DNA of 64,000 bases from Sorghum bicolor (GCF_000003195.3 NC_012871.2:47563110-47627109); one strand, 5' to 3'; counted from the stretch's first letter, positions 12,903 through 25,766 are shown. The notes: generated by a model from the letters alone, not told the origin. Made by a program: numbers and translations.

Positions 12903-15900
12903 GCCCTCCCCCCTTACAAAAATCTCGTCTCGAGATTTGAAAGACGTACCATTTTTCGTAGAATGAGGGATAAGTTACTTGTAAATAGTCTTCCCTTTCC
13001 CAAGTGGCATCTCTCTCATTTTGACGGTTCCACAAAACTCTAAAAAGTTTGATCACTCTCCCACGAGTAACCCGTTCCTTGACATCAAGAACTTGCACAG
13101 GCTTTTCTTCATAAGATAGGTCTGACTGCAACTTGATATCTCTTGTTTCAACTCTCTCTTCGGGCACACGAGGACACTTCTTGAGTTGAGACACGTGGAA
13201 TACAGGGAAAATAGCTCTCATTTCGGGAGGTAGTTGTACTTTGTAAGCTACCTTACCACTCTTCTCAATGATTTGGTAGGGACCCACATACCTAGGGGCA
13301 AGCTTTCTTTTAACGCCAAAGCGATTTACTCCTTTCATGGGCGATACTTTTATGTACACAAAGTCACCTATTTCGAACTCGATTGGCTTTCTTCTTCGGT
13401 CAGCATAGCTTTTTTGCCTAGCTTGGGCAGCTCTCATGTGTTGTTGGATAACGAGAACTTGCTTTTCGGCTTCCTTGACAAAGTCAATTCCGTAGTACCT
13501 CCTTTCACCAGGTTCAACCCAGTTTAACGGAGTTCTACATTTGCGGCCATACAAGGCTTCGAAAGGAGCCATTTGGATACTTTCTTGATAACTATTGTTG
13601 TATGAGAATTCAGCTAAGGGTAACCATTTCTCCCACGCACCCTTGGAAGATATAACACAGGCCCTCAACATATCCTCTAGAATTTGATTCACACGCTCAG
13701 TCTGACCGGAGGTTTGAGGATGATAGGCTGAACTGCGAACCAATTTTGTACCAAGGAGTGAATGCAGATGCTCCCAAAAGCGAGCAGTGAACTGAGGACC
13801 TCTGTCAGAAATGATAGTACGAGGCACTCCGTGCAATTTAACTATCTGAGCGAAGTACAACTCAGCATAGTCGGATGGTCGGTATGTAGAGTGTACGGGA
13901 ATAAAATGGGCTGACTTGGTCAAACGGTCAACAATCACCCACATGGAATTGTGTCCTTTTTGCGTAAGAGGAAGTACAACAATGAAATCCATGCTGATTT
14001 CTTCCCACTTCCAACCTGAAATTGACAATGGTTGCAATAAACCTGCAGGTTTGAGGTTAACTGCCTTTACCCTACAGCAAGTATCACACCTAGCAACATA
14101 AGCTGCTATCTCTTTCTTCATTTTGGTCCACCAGAAGCGAGGTCTCAAGTCTTGGTACATTTTGCTACTACCCGGATGAATGGACAACTTGGAAGAATGA
14201 GCTTCTTCTAAAATTTTGTTGTGTAGGTCACGATCTTTGGGTACAACTAGTCGATCGTCAAACCACAGTACACCCTTCTCATCTACTCGGAAATGCTTGG
14301 TGTCTTGCTCTTGCATTTTTCTCTTGATATGAAAAATACCAGGATCAGATTTTTGGAGCTCTATGATTTGACTTTCTAATGAGCAACTGACTATGATGTT
14401 GTGTAGGACCACAGGATGCAATAAATTGAAGCCTTCCTCTAGGAGAGGTCTAACATGTTGTTTCCGGCTGAGAGCATCGGCTACAACATTGGCTTTGCCT
14501 GGATGATAGTGCACTTCTAAATTGTAGTCTTTTATCAATTCCAGCCATCTTCTTTGTCTCATATTTAACTCGGGCTGAGTGAATATATATTTGAGGCTCT
14601 TATGGTCAGTGTAAATGTGACAAAGGTTACCCAACAGATAATGTCTCCAGAGCTTCAATGCATGTACAACTACTGCTAACTCTAGATCATGAGTAGGGTA
14701 GTTGGCTTCATGTTTCCTCAGCTGCCGAGAAGCATAGGCAATAACTCGGCCTTCTTGCATAAGCACACAACCTAGGCCAGTGCCAGATGCATCACAAAAG
14801 ACATCAAATGGCTTTTCAATGTCAGGCTGTGCCAGAACAGGAGCGGTGGTCAGCAAATGGCGTAGAGTGGTGAAGGCAACTTCACACTCCTCGGACCACA
14901 CAAACTTCACATCTTTTTGCAGTAGCTTGGTCATAGGTTTAGCTATTTTGGAAAAGTCTGGAATGAAGCGCCGATAATATCCAGCTAGACCGAGAAAACT
15001 CCGGACTTCGTGCACTGAAGTCGGGGCCTTCCAGTCTAGAACCTCCTGCACCTTTGACGGGTCAACAGAAATACCCTCTTCGGATAAAATATGGCCTAAG
15101 AAAGGCACTTTCTTCAGCCAAAACTCACACTTGCTGAACTTGGCATAGAGCTGATGTTCTCGCAATCTAGTGAGTACAATCCGAAGGTGCTTCTCATGTT
15201 CTTGTGCATTTTCAGAATACACCAATATATCATCGATGAACACCACCACAAACTTATCCAGTTCAGGCATGAACACCGAATTCATCAGGTACATGAAATG
15301 AGCAGGGGCATTAGTCAGACCAAAGGACATGACTAAATACTCATACAACCCATACCTGGTAGAGAAAGCCGTTTTAGGAATGTCTTCAGGTCGGATCTTG
15401 ATTTGATGATACCCAGATCTCAGATCAATTTTGGAGAATACTTTGGCCTTGGCTAATTGATCAAACAGGATATCGATGCGAGGCAATGGATACTTGTTTT
15501 TGATAGTCACGGCGTTGAGCGGACGATAGTCTACACACATACGTAGAGACTTGTCCTTCTTCTTGACAAAGAGAGCCGGACAACCCCATGGAGAAGAACT
15601 AGGCCGAATAAGACATTTCTCTAGGAGTTCTTGCAGTTGCTTTTTCAACTCTGCCAATTCATTGGGTGGCATTCGGTATGGCCTTCTAGAGATAGGTGCG
15701 GTACCCGGAATTAGATCAATTTTAAACTCGATGTCCCTATCCGGTGGCAACCCGGGCAGATCCTCTGGAAAGACATCCGAAAACTCACACACTACCGGAA
15801 TCTCTGCCAAAGTGAGTGGTCGAATGGCATTGGCAGCATGACGAATGTCATCATTCTTGGGAAGCTGGACTAAGAAGGCTTCTTTGCTATCAGGCTCCCG

Positions 15901-17301
15901 CAACATGACTACTCTCGTGGAGGTATCTATTAACACCCCATGCCTGCTCATCCAATTCATTCCCAGAATAACATCTATCCCTAGGCCTGGCAGTACGACT
16001 AAATCTGCTGCATAGTTACGCCCTTCTATGGCAATATGTACATCCCTCACTACTTGATTCGTAGCAATTTGATTACCAGTAGCACTAATGCAAAATTTTC
16101 CACTATCAAGGTCAATGACATGTTGCCCATGCTTAGATGCGAATGCTTGACTCATAAATGAATGTGAAGCTCCAGAATCAAATAAGACAACTGCAGGGTG
16201 TTGATTTACAAGGAACATACCAGCGGTGACTGCTTCACCCTCAGGGATTTCTTCCACAGTGGTGTAGTGCACACGACCCATACGGTTATTTCCTCCGGCT
16301 ACAGCATTTCTCTTAGGGTAGGGGCAATCTCTTGCCCAGTGACCAACTTGCTTGCAATTGAAACAAGGGCGGTTATCAAGAGGATTCTTGGGACTTCCTT
16401 GACCCGTGGCACCTCTTGGGAGAGCAACTGTGAAGGACTTGCGCACTCCCGTCTTCACATTTGACTTTTTCTGCGGCGGCTTGTACCTTGTCACAGCATT
16501 GGGTGGGCGATAGGCCGGCTTGCTTGCCACTGGAGCCTTGGACTGCGAAGCACCTGCCTCATAGGCCCTCTTGCGGTTCTTGGATGCGGCATACACAGCA
16601 TTAGAATTTTCCTGAGTAAATGTATCACTCACAAACTCATTAAAGGTGGTACTCTTGTTACCAGCCATGTTCTTGGACAACTTGGGTCCCAACCCTCTCT
16701 TGAAACTAGCGAGTTTCTTGGCTTCGGTGTCAACCATTTCAGGAGCATAGCGAGACAAATTGTTAAAAGCGTGAAGATACTCAGTCAAGCTTTTAGTGCC
16801 TTGCGTCAGGTTCATGAACTCGGTGTGCTTGATAGTCATTAAGCCTTGGGGAATGTAAGTATTCCTGAAAGCAGTTGTGAATTGGTCCCAGGTTACAACA
16901 GCATTGGCAGGCAAGCTAGTCCTGTAATGACTCCACCAGACACCTGCTTTGCCCTCCAACTGGTGGGCTGCATACTCCGCTTTGAGCTCTTCGGTCACCC
17001 TCAGCAAGCGAAACTTCTGCTCGAGAGTGTTGAGCCATTCATCAGCTTCTAGAGGTTCGACAGCCTCCTTGAAAAGCGGCGGCTTTGTGTCTTGGAAATC
17101 CTTAAAACTGCTGTACTGATTTGCCTCTTCGCCTTGGCGGGCATGGCGACCACCCTGATTCTGTTGCGCCATAGTTTGCATAACCTCGTTGAGCATACAC
17201 TGGCCCTCAACAAGAGCTGCCAATAGCTCAGTAGGTGTAGGCGGGGGAGGAGGTGGTGGCGGTGGCACCTCGTTGTGACCGGAGCGAGTATTGCGAGCCA
17301 T
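12898..17301 (-). CDS. C1 Gag-Pol polyprotein, intact open frame (1467 aa)
   Basis: One uninterrupted frame encodes gag, protease, RT, RNase H, integrase and chromodomain. I chose the ATG at 17301 ([12 protein letters not shown]), because the upstream extension to 17469 is AT-rich leader and this ATG follows an acceptor-like TTGTGCAG. Motifs are at the same positions as in C2: CCHC knuckle C-X2-C-X4-H-X4-C at about residues 313-326; protease DSGA at D375; RT FIDD at D690-D691; RNase H first Asp D837; integrase HHCC ending near C1072-C1075; integrase D1105, D1166, E1202 with 35 residues between the last two; chromodomain about 1400-1450. The stop lies inside the LTR terminus. The enzyme would copy the element RNA and integrate it; chromodomains target integration to marked chromatin. 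Compared with C2, all 18 or so amino-acid differences fall after residue 696. Confidence 0.93.
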   Translation of the reverse strand: MARNTRSGHNEVPPPPPPPPPTPTELLAALVEGQCMLNEVMQTMAQQNQGGRHARQGEEANQYSSFKDFQDTKPPLFKEAVEPLEADEWLNTLEQKFRLLRVTEELKAEYAAHQLEGKAGVWWSHYRTSLPANAVVTWDQFTTAFRNTYIPQGLMTIKHTEFMNLTQGTKSLTEYLHAFNNLSRYAPEMVDTEAKKLASFKRGLGPKLSKNMAGNKSTTFNEFVSDTFTQENSNAVYAASKNRKRAYEAGASQSKAPVASKPAYRPPNAVTRYKPPQKKSNVKTGVRKSFTVALPRGATGQGSPKNPLDNRPCFNCKQVGHWARDCPYPKRNAVAGGNNRMGRVHYTTVEEIPEGEAVTAGMFLVNQHPAVVLFDSGASHSFMSQAFASKHGQHVIDLDSGKFCISATGNQIATNQVVRDVHIAIEGRNYAADLVVLPGLGIDVILGMNWMSRHGVLIDTSTRVVMLREPDSKEAFLVQLPKNDDIRHAANAIRPLTLAEIPVVCEFSDVFPEDLPGLPPDRDIEFKIDLIPGTAPISRRPYRMPPNELAELKKQLQELLEKCLIRPSSSPWGCPALFVKKKDKSLRMCVDYRPLNAVTIKNKYPLPRIDILFDQLAKAKVFSKIDLRSGYHQIKIRPEDIPKTAFSTRYGLYEYLVMSFGLTNAPAHFMYLMNSVFMPELDKFVVVFIDDILVYSENAQEHEKHLRIVLTRLREHQLYAKFSKCEFWLKKVPFLGHILSEEGISVDPSKVQEVLDWKAPTSVHEVRSFLGLAGYYRRFIPDFSKIAKPMTKLLQKDVKFVWSEECEVAFTTLRHLLTTAPVLAQPDIEKPFDVFCDASGTGLGCVLMQEGRVIAYASRQLRKHEANYPTHDLELAVVVHALKLWRHYLLGNLCHIYTDHKSLKYIFTQPELNMRQRRWLELIKDYNLEVHYHPGKANVVADALSRKQHVRPLLEEGFNLLHPVVLHNIIVSCSLESQIIELQKSDPGIFHIKRKMQEQDTKHFRVDEKGVLWFDDRLVVPKDRDLHNKILEEAHSSKLSIHPGSSKMYQDLRPRFWWTKMKKEIAAYVARCDTCCRVKAVNLKPAGLLQPLSISGWKWEEISMDFIVVLPLTQKGHNSMWVIVDRLTKSAHFIPVHSTYRPSDYAELYFAQIVKLHGVPRTIISDRGPQFTARFWEHLHSLLGTKLVRSSAYHPQTSGQTERVNQILEDMLRACVISSKGAWEKWLPLAEFSYNNSYQESIQMAPFEALYGRKCRTPLNWVEPGERRYYGIDFVKEAEKQVLVIQQHMRAAQARQKSYADRRRKPIEFEIGDFVYIKVSPMKGVNRFGVKRKLAPRYVGPYQIIEKSGKVAYKVQLPPEMRAIFPVFHVSQLKKCPRVPEERVETRDIKLQSDLSYEEKPVQVLDVKERVTRGRVIKLFRVLWNRQNERDATWEREDYLQVTYPSFYEKWYVFQISRRDFCKGGGL
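12903..12915 (-). other. C1 polypurine tract
   Basis: On the minus strand this reads AAGGGGGGAGGGC directly before the 3' LTR, the expected primer for plus-strand DNA synthesis. It is translated as the end of gag-pol (K-G-G-G-L). Confidence 0.9.
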
Positions 17302-17703
17302 CTGCACAAGACATATCAAGTGATCATTTAGGATAACATATATGATTGTCATGAACTTCAATTGCTGCCATACGGAATTTAATAAAGTAAATTCATATAA
17401 ATTAAGGCGCAATAATCCATGTACAATAAGAGAATATCTTCCATGACACTTGGTTATTCTCGCGTTCATTCACAGCCACAATTCCTCAAGGATTAACGAC
17501 ATTGCAGAGATTTATTTCCGCTCAACATAAATATGGAGCATCACAGATAAGTGCATAAGGTTACATAGAGTCATTGCCACAACTTAAGTTTTACAGGAGG
17601 GGCACCCTGGCCAAATACATAGAGTCTCAACTAAAATTCAGATTACATGTCCATTACACAAAGAGATGGAAACTGACACGTGATCATAAAAATCATTGCT
17701 AGG

Positions 17704-18625
17704 CTACATATCTTCCTCAGATTCTCCATTAGAGATGATGCCATCACCCTGATCTTCCTCACTAGGAACTTCTTCTTGATTAAAAGGGGCTGGTTGCGGA
17801 ATAGGATTTATGATATTGTTTAAGCGGTGGACATCCAACTGTAGCTCAGCAATCCTAGTGATCAGCTCTTCCTCTCTAATTTCAGCATGGAACAAGGCTC
17901 TAACTCTAGCAGCTTCTCTATTTTCAGCCAAGCGCATAGCCTCATCTCTCTCTAGTCATTTGCATCATGCGGGCTTGTGCTTCATTGCGCTCTCTAACTG
18001 CGTTCGCAACTTGATTGCGGCGGGCTTGCAAAGCGGTGTGATAGTTTTGGATTTCAGCTTGTGCATCCATAAAAGCCTTGCGATGTTTGGGCACTCGCTT
18101 GCGCAATTTGCGCTGCCCAACTTGAGCTCGTTGGAGCGCTAGCATGGCCTCTATGTAGGTGTCCTGGCGTACATAGTGCAGCTTAAGTACCGCTAGCATG
18201 GCACTCATGGCAGGACTAGAGCTATATCCTAGCAAGATTTCTCTCATCTCTAAGGACTCATTCCCTATCTGGGACACAAATGTGTCAGTCACACTCACTC
18301 TGGGGATGGATCCTGCTGGGCCATTCACTAACTCATCACCAAACTCTTGACATATTTCTAGCAAAACCTCTAGGGCTGCTACTTGGGCACCCTCCCAAGG
18401 AGTTTGGCCTTCACACTCGGCTATCCAACCTAGCCACTGTGGGTTATTTGGATAAGGGGAAACGGTAATTTGGACATCTACCCAAGGTAAGGCTCCTGCA
18501 TGCTCAGACTCGGTCCAAGTGTACTTAGGTGGTTCCTCATATCCAACTGAACTTAGCACCCTCCACAACAAAGTAGGAGTGCCAAACATGTCCAGGAAAG
18601 TTTCACTTGCGTGCGGGGCTGCCAT
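17704..18625 (-). pseudogene. C1 ORF0, extra open frame before gag, split by a small frameshift
   Basis: The first frame starts at MAAPHASETFLDMFG (18625), after an acceptor-like TTTCTACAG, and runs to a TGA at 17942. The second (17937-17704, MRLAENREAARV) continues the same helical, charged character in another frame. The break lies in a GA-dinucleotide run; a loss of one GA unit would explain it, and C2 has the same break. The N-terminal part is globular with several Trp residues; the C-terminal part is Arg/Glu/Gln-rich and likely coiled coil. No enzymatic motif is visible. An ORF0 in this position is known in rice RIRE3/RIRE8; its function is unknown. The alternative is that the short frame really ends at 17942 and the second is translated separately. 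Confidence 0.7.
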
Positions 18626-19541
18626 CTGTAGAAAGACCACATTTGAGTAAGGGAGATTAATTACAAGGAGAGATAAATAGATATAATTTCAGAATTTAAT
18701 ACCCAAGTATTGCATAAAGAATGTATAAATGATTCATGATGCATGCACGTTCCATACGCCCTTCCATTCCTAGAAGAAAGTTCTAACGGTATAGTCGGTG
18801 GCATACATACGTGCACTCTTTATACGCAACTACACGGTCTACACGTTTCGTTGTTAGTGTACCTGCAGAAGATTTCATTTCAGCCCAGCCCCACAATAGT
18901 ATAAGTGCAGAAATGTAGATCAAATCATCAACAATCAAGCTAGGTACTCCGATATATATTCCCAAACATATATCGCAGCACACTACCCATTTTGGATACA
19001 TCCACCTATACATCAAATATGTATACATGGCTGCACCTACTACCCACAATTAAGTACCTTCATATATACATGTGTGACACATGTAAATATTCCAGTAACC
19101 ACAGCTAACACTCCCCTAGACTGACGGTTGGACTGTCATGCTCTCACAGCTCACACTTACCGCAGCGTAGAGGCATATAGATCCATACATTACCACTCAA
19201 GCAAGTGGCATCCATACAATTTCACGCCGTATGGACAACGAAAGAAAACAAACAAGCTTACCATGGCGTAGAGGTATGTGATCCATTCATTACCACTTAA
19301 GTAAGCGGTATCCATATAATTTCACGCCATATGGACGACGAAAGGAAAAACCCCCATGTTAGTAACATTAAGCCACCTAGAAATCCTTATATGGGCATAG
19401 AGGGCATGACCACTGGCATGGTATAAGTTATCAAAACCTTTTTAAAACAACCCTATTTATAACCTAATTTGCCAAATTAGCTTGGGAAAACCAAATTCAT
19501 TTGTTTTTAAATACATCTATGATGGTTAAATGCTTAATCTT
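18626..19541 (-). other. C1 untranslated leader between primer site and ORF0
   Basis: About 0.9 kb with no convincing ORF. It holds a 100-bp tandem duplication with two GTAAG donor-like sites (minus-strand G at 19261 and 19160), described separately, and ends with a pyrimidine-rich acceptor-like sequence immediately before the ORF0 ATG. The rest is AT-rich with ATATAT-type runs. Confidence 0.7.
19142..19341 (-). repeat. C1 leader tandem duplication (2 x about 100 bp) carrying splice-donor-like sites
   Basis: Two diverged copies, each containing a GGCGTGAAATT core and ending in CTACGC followed by a GGTAAG donor-like sequence. The donors are GTAAGC at 19261 and GTAAGT at 19160 (minus strand). 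C2 has the same duplication at 25981-26180. Confidence 0.85.
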
Positions 19542-19553
19542 GCTTTGATGCCA
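19542..19553 (-). other. C1 primer-binding site (tRNA-iMet type, diverged)
   Basis: On the minus strand, two bases after the LTR, TGGCATCAAAGC corresponds to the common plant primer site TGGTATCAGAGC for initiator tRNA-Met, with two differences. C2 has TGGCATCAGAGC. Confidence 0.85.
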
Positions 19554-19555
19554 GC

Positions 19556-22500
19556 TGTAACAGAACCGTCCAATTTATAAGAATTCAAGTGAATTAGCGA
19601 CCACGGAGGCAGTCAAGCCAATGGACTTGAACCCATATAAACCCGGTAGTCCGACGAAATCTCAGAAGACCTCGATTCAACCAACATACAACCAAGATCG
19701 TACATGATCAAGCATCACCATCACAGATTACAACATTCATCACAGAACATAGTTTTACATCACATCAGAGTTTAAAGTGGTTACTACAAACCATAGCGGT
19801 AGCGGAAACAAAGTAGTTTTGAACAACACCAACTTAGTTTATAATACATGCCAGTTCCATGGTCAAGTCCCAACAAAAGCACAACTGAAGATAAAGGTGG
19901 TGATCACGCCCATGATCTATTCATCATCCGCAGCCGGGTGATGACACTTAGCACAGTAGCCGTGATAAACGACGTCATCTGCAACAGGGGTAAATAAAAC
20001 CCTGAGTACGAGAATGTACTCAGCTAGACTTACCCGTCATAAACCAGAAATAAAGTGACACCAAGGAGTATGCAAGGCTGATCTCTGTGGACTGGTTTGA
20101 CTCATCTTTTGCATAAAAGCCTTTGTTATAAGTAACTCATTTATTAAATTTCAGCAGCAAGTTTATTACTTAGCAACTATCCAGTAGATTAGCACCTGTT
20201 CTAAGCATACACTTGAGTTTTTAAGCATTACAATAATAACCATATCCGGATTATCACATAGCCATCATCATTCTCATCATAACCATTAAGTTCATTTAGT
20301 GAATTCTACGTTGCCGCTGCCCAAGTCAAGTTCTCACTATCCGGGAGAGACGGCGATTCGAATCGATTCCTATCCAGCTGGAGGGGTATTCCTAACACTC
20401 ACCCAAGCATACTTCATGACGGCAGCTCGGATCACCTTTAGCACAACTCCGGACCAATTCGCGGGTCCGTACGGCGCCGCACCCCCAGGGACCGCCAATC
20501 TGCCAGGGTCATGACTCTAACCTGACACCTCGGTCTTACGCCATTGACTCCCCGCACATCCTTACTACCAACCGGGGTGCGCACTTTAACCAGATCGGGG
20601 TATCCGGCCGGAGTTGCACTCGTAGGCTTCGCGGTCGGAACGACTTATCCGGCCAACTAAGTGATAGGCATGCGTGCAACATGACACGGGGACGTACAGC
20701 GATTCGGTCCTTAAACGACACAGACGGGGATAGATTCACACCCAAGACCTCCATGCCTTGTTGCTGCACTATCGTCATCCCGCCCGGTCTCAAATTCATT
20801 ATTAACACATGGTTATTTCCACGATAGCAAATATAGCCAACCGTGATCATCATCCACCTAACTCTCGCAGGTGACAGGAAATCACCCGGCTTCTACCGAG
20901 CTAAGCATGGCTAAGCATTACTTCGATCCTGGACCTACTTTGGTATTGTTTAAGGTGGACAAGGTAGTCATTATGCAGCAAGGGTGTCATATCAACGCCT
21001 ACCACTTAATGCAACAATATATATAACCATAGTCATTTGATAGCTGAACATGATAATAAAATAGTAGGAGGCTTATAATGCTCCGGGGCTTGCCTTCAAC
21101 GTAAGTAGAGGGATGATGGTCAGGGCACTCCGGCAAATCCTCCTCCTCCTCAGCTCCTTGAGGTAGCTCCCCTTGCTGTCCTTCCGGCTCCGGCAACTCG
21201 AACTCCAGAACCGTCACACCCTTGGGCACACCTATGGATGCATGACAAGGAGATGAATATAGAGAATGCACAAATGATGCATGATGTCATGATGAAGAGC
21301 CAAAGGGACATAAAACAAGGTATAACATGAGCATAAACTTCTAAGAATAAGTGAATCATGGAACAACAAGTAAGTGCATACCTCTTCTCTGATAGAGAGA
21401 CTAAATAGACAAGTTAAACAAGTCCTAGCTACTCTTACCCAGGCACTGGTTTAGTAGACAGACCAACTGGTCACAAGTTTCAGCCATAACTTAAGCATCA
21501 TTTGTCCAAATTAATCAAGTAAGTACTTTCTGGAAAGCTTAGCAAATTGTCTACAATTCACTTTTAGACATCCCAGAATGGTTCCCAACTTAAATATGCT
21601 AAAACCTATAAAGTTGGCTGGCTGCTCTGGAAAATCCCGAGAGCAAGCACTTTGCAGCAGCTACTTGCAACATGCATAACTTTCAAACTACTCAACCAAA
21701 TATCATGAAATTTGGAAACGAAGTAGATCAGTAAGTGAGCTACAAGTTTGTTGTAGACAAGTTTCCCAGAAAACATCATCTTCAAATAGTTCTTAATCAT
21801 TTGCTATCAGCTGTACAGAAATGCTCTAGGAAAGGCAAAAATAGCCAAAAATAATATTTTGCACATATTGAGAATGTATCACAGGGATAAACCAATTGCA
21901 CCAATAGATAGAATATATCTAAGAAACACCAGAAAACATCATGGCAAGGTCTAAAACTATTTCTATCATCACCTTTTCCATTTATTTAATTATTAAGGTG
22001 ATTTAATGAACATACACTCCAAGTGTTCCAAAAATCCTACGAAACTTACAGCAAGCTACTTATGTTAACATAAGATCACTGTAAAATTTTCAGAACATTT
22101 GCACATACATATGGTGAGATACAAAAATAACAAGCTAACAAAGGCATGCAAGGCATAAATGTAAAACCCTATCAAAAAGTGTCAAACAACAGATTTCAGA
22201 TTTTTCCTTGCTTTGTCTACTCATAAGTACAACACTCAGCAAGTTTCATCTCAAAAGGGGCTATAACCTATTTATTAAAAATATCACAAGAAGCTCCTAT
22301 TTAAGCAAGAATTATTTTTAACTTCTTAACCAGGCTTCCAAAAATCCTGAAAAATTTATCAGAGCCTATTCATAACATAAGTAACAACTCCCTAAATTTG
22401 CATGGCCAGCAGATCAACAGATCTCAAGATATAATTACCCACTGAAAATCCAAGATTAATTTATATCTATTTATTTCTGCAAAAACATGGCATGTTTCAT

Positions 22501-24047
22501 ATTTTTATTAAAAACTAGACTTCTGCTGGAATCTAGCAAAATTGGAATCTCCACATTTGGATCTCTAAAACTCCAGATATGAATTTTACAAAAACAGCAC
22601 AAGCTCTGCAACAACAGTGACCCAAGGGGGTGAAACCGAGAGACTGACATCCGGGACCCACGCGTCAGTGAGATGGGGACAGGGGAGAAGCTCGTCGCCG
22701 GCGAAGCTCAACGACGGCGAGGTTTCCGCCGGATCCAAGGGCACCTACGTGTTCCTCTCATCAAGGCGACTCTGTTGACCTACTTTACCCGCGCTCTACT
22801 GGACCCTAAGGTGCTCGCCGTCGGGAATGGCGGAGCGGCGGCGCTGCGCGGCGGTACGCCGGCGGATCCAGGCAATGGCGACGCGGTAGAGGTTGCGGAC
22901 GAGCAAGAGCAGCTCAAGGCGAAGCTATAGGAAGAAGAATCATGGCCAGAGGTGAACCAGAGAGGTCTGGCCATGTTGCCGGTGATCTCTATGAACTCCG
23001 GCGAGGTGAAGCTCACGACGGAGATGACAATGTGACCTCACCGGTGCTCGGCTAAGGGAATGGAGTGGACGTCGAGGTAGAGGACGTCGAGGCGGAGCTC
23101 TGGGCAGACTGGCTTGGCCGGAGACGCGGTGAAACGGCTGGAAGAGCTCACCGAAGAGCGGCGGAGCTCACCGAGGCGACGGCGGAGCGAAATGTGCTGC
23201 GCTGAGCGAGTGGAGAGCGCGTCTGAGGCGTCCACTGGGTGCGTGGCGACTTAGGGACGCCGTGGAAGCTGACAGGAGGGGTCGTCGACGGCGTACAGCC
23301 GGCACCTGGCCGGACACGCGGCGGCGGACGGTTTCTGACGAAACTGAATCACGCGATTCAGTCTTCGCCAACAGTGAGTGAAACTCGAACTTTGCCAACG
23401 TTTTACTCTCGGCTCAATCGACGGTTTTGGCTGGGATTTGATCCTCTGGATAGAGCTACACGAGCTCTACAACTTTGATTACAAGATCAAAGTCTAACTC
23501 GGTCTGGATTTCAAACTACAAGGCTCCCAATCACCCTTGGTCGAAACTGCGCGATCCAACACTTAGCCAAATTCGGCTAAATATGAAATCAGCCTGATTT
23601 TTGGCTTGTGAGCAATTTTTGGATGTGTTCTATGCTTTTTCATAAAAAGTCATCAACATAACTTTTGTAGCTTATGAAATTCTCTACAACTTTGTTTCAG
23701 GTGTCAAAGACATGCAAGGTCTCTAACACCAGTTTCATAAAACATCTTTGAAAGGAGGTCTAGGGGGTCAATTAAGCCATTCTAGGTTTAACCCTAACCT
23801 AGGGGCATTTTTGGCCAAAACCTTCAACATGAACTTTGTTCCAAATGATATTCTAAACATGATTGAAGTATTTTGGAAGACAATGTACACTTGTTTGCAT
23901 TGGTTACCCCTTATAGTCACTCAATTCAAGTCACACAAGCAATTCAATCATACATGGTATACATAAGATGACATGTGATCATGATAGATGCTTATGAATG
24001 AGCATGATGATGCTTGTGTTGATGCAATGCTCATGGTTAACATGCAA
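19556..24047 (-). repeat. C1 5' LTR, lacking its terminal 21 bp
   Basis: This copy is collinear with 8389-12902, up to TTAACATGCAA at 24047. The 21 bp that should complete the TG terminus are replaced by the C1/C2 junction filler. The element therefore has a damaged 5' terminus, although most of its promoter region remains. Confidence 0.92.
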
Positions 24048-24182
24048 TGGGCTCTTTGGCTAACTTGTTGTGTGTGATAGAGCATGATGATAGATAACTT
24101 GCTCATTCATGCTTATGGTTAACATGCAATGGGCTCTTTGGCTAACATGCTCATTCATGCTTATGAATGAGCATGATGATAG
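24048..24182. repeat. Scrambled filler at the head-to-head C1/C2 junction
   Basis: About 135 bp made of shuffled short copies of the nearby LTR ends. A 28-bp segment ending GGCTCTTTGGCTAAC occurs twice (about 24037 and 24117). GAGCATGATGATAGATAACTTG occurs twice in whole or near whole (about 24082 and 24170). There is a perfect inverted repeat with arms GCTCATTCAT and ATGAATGAGC and a 4-bp spacer. This is the pattern of templated insertions made during end joining or template switching. Confidence 0.85.
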
Positions 24183-25766
24183 ATAACTTGTTGTGTGTCC
24201 CTTTGGCTCTTCATCATGACATCATGCATCATATGTGCATTCTCTATATTCACACCCTTGTCATGCATCCATAGGTGTACCCAAGGGCGTGACGGTACTA
24301 GAGTTCGAGTTGCCGGAGCCGGAAGGACAGCAAGGGGAGCTACCTCAAGGAGCTGAGGAAGAGGAGGACTTGCCGGAGTGTCCCGACCATCGTCCATCCA
24401 CTTACGTTGAAGGCAAGCCCCGGAGCATTATAAGCCTCCTACTATTTTATTATCATGTTCAGCTATCAAATGACTATGGTTATATATATTGTTGCATTAA
24501 GTGGTAGGCGTTGATATGACACCCTTGCTGCATAATGACTACCTTGTCCACCTTAAACAATACCAAAGTAGGTCCAGGATCGAAGTAATGCTTAGCCATG
24601 CTTAGCTCGGTAGAAGCCGGGTGATTTCCTGTCACCTGCGAGATTTAGGTGGATGATGATCACAGTTGGCCGGATAAGTCGTTCCGACCGCGAAGCCTAC
24701 GAGTGCAACTCCGGCCGGATACCCCGATCTGGTTAAAGTGTGCACCCCGGTTGGTAGTAAGGATGTGCGGGGAGTCAATGGCGTAAGACCGAGGTGTCAG
24801 GTTAGAGTCCTGACCCTGGCAGATTGGCGGTCCCTGGGGGTGCGGCGCCGTACGGACCCGCGAATTGGTCCGGAGTTGTGCTAAAGGTGCTCTGAGCTGC
24901 CGTCATGAAGTATGCTTGGGTGAGTGTTAGGAATACCCCTCCAGCTGGATAGGAATCGATTCGAATCGCTATCTCTCCCGGATAGTGAGAACTTGACTTG
25001 GGCAGCGGCAATGTAGAATTCACTAAATAAACTTAATGGTTATGATGAGAATGATGATGGCTATGTGATAATCCGGATATGGTTATTATTGTAATGCTTA
25101 AAAACTCAAGTGTATGCTTAGAACAGGTGCTAATCTAGTGGATAGTTGCTAAGTAATAAACTTGTTGCTGAAATTTAATAAATGAGTTACTTATAACAAA
25201 GGCTTTTATGCAAAAGATAAGTCAAACCAGTCCACAGAGATCAGCCTTGCATACTCCTTGGTGTCACTTTATTTCTGGTTTATGACGGGTAAGTCTAGCT
25301 GAGTACATTCTCGTACTCAGGGTTTTATCTACCCCTGTTGCAGATGACGTCGTTTATCACGGCTACTGTGCTAAGTGTCATCACCCGGCTGCGGATGATG
25401 AATAGATCATGGGCGTGATCACCACCTTTATCTTCAGTTGTGCTTTTGTTGGGACTTGACCATGGAACTGGCATGTATTATAAACTAAGTTGGTGTTGTT
25501 CAAAACTACTTTGTTTCCGCTACCGCTATGGTTTGTAATAACCACTTTAAACTCTGATGTGATGTAAAACTATGTTCTGTGATGAATATTGTAATCTGTG
25601 ATGGTGATGCTTGATCATGTACGATCTTGGTTGTATGTTGGTTGAATCGAGGTCTTTTGAGATTTCGTCGGACTACCGGGTTTATATGGGTTCAAGTCCA
25701 TTGGCTTGACTGCCTCCGTGGTCGCTAATTCACTTGAATTCTTATAAATTGGACGGTTCTGTTACA
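24183..25766 (+). repeat. C2 5' LTR remnant, 3' part only, with a 184-bp internal deletion
   Basis: It aligns to the last part of C2's 3' LTR from about 35088 on. Some 2.7 kb of the 5' end are gone at the junction. A further 184 bp are missing at 24664-24670 relative to 36582-36765, with the 7-bp repeat AGTTGGC at both breakpoints, indicating a deletion between short direct repeats. A hairpin (stem CTGAGTAC) lies at 25299-25320. Confidence 0.9.

Larger units (their letters stand above)
8389..24047 (-). mobile_element. C1: Tekay/Del-like chromovirus LTR retrotransposon with ORF0, near complete
   Basis: The element reads on the minus strand: 5' LTR 19556-24047, primer site 19542-19553, leader, ORF0, gag-pol 17301-12898, polypurine tract, 3' LTR 8389-12902. 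LTR termini are TGTAACA and its inverse TGTTACA. The outer 21 bp of the 5' LTR are missing at the junction with C2. The left flank is CTGCC (8384-8388); there is no matching copy at the right end because that end is broken. The polyprotein with C-terminal chromodomain and the tRNA-iMet-type primer site place it in the Tekay/Del chromovirus group. Extra ORF0 before gag is a trait described for rice RIRE3 and RIRE8. Confidence 0.9.

Noticed and set aside
12898..17469. Full 1523-codon extension of the C1 gag-pol frame (and 27816-32387 in C2)
   Set aside because: The extra 56 codons are AT-rich leader. The ATG after the acceptor-like CAG begins the gag-like sequence in both copies, so I use that start.
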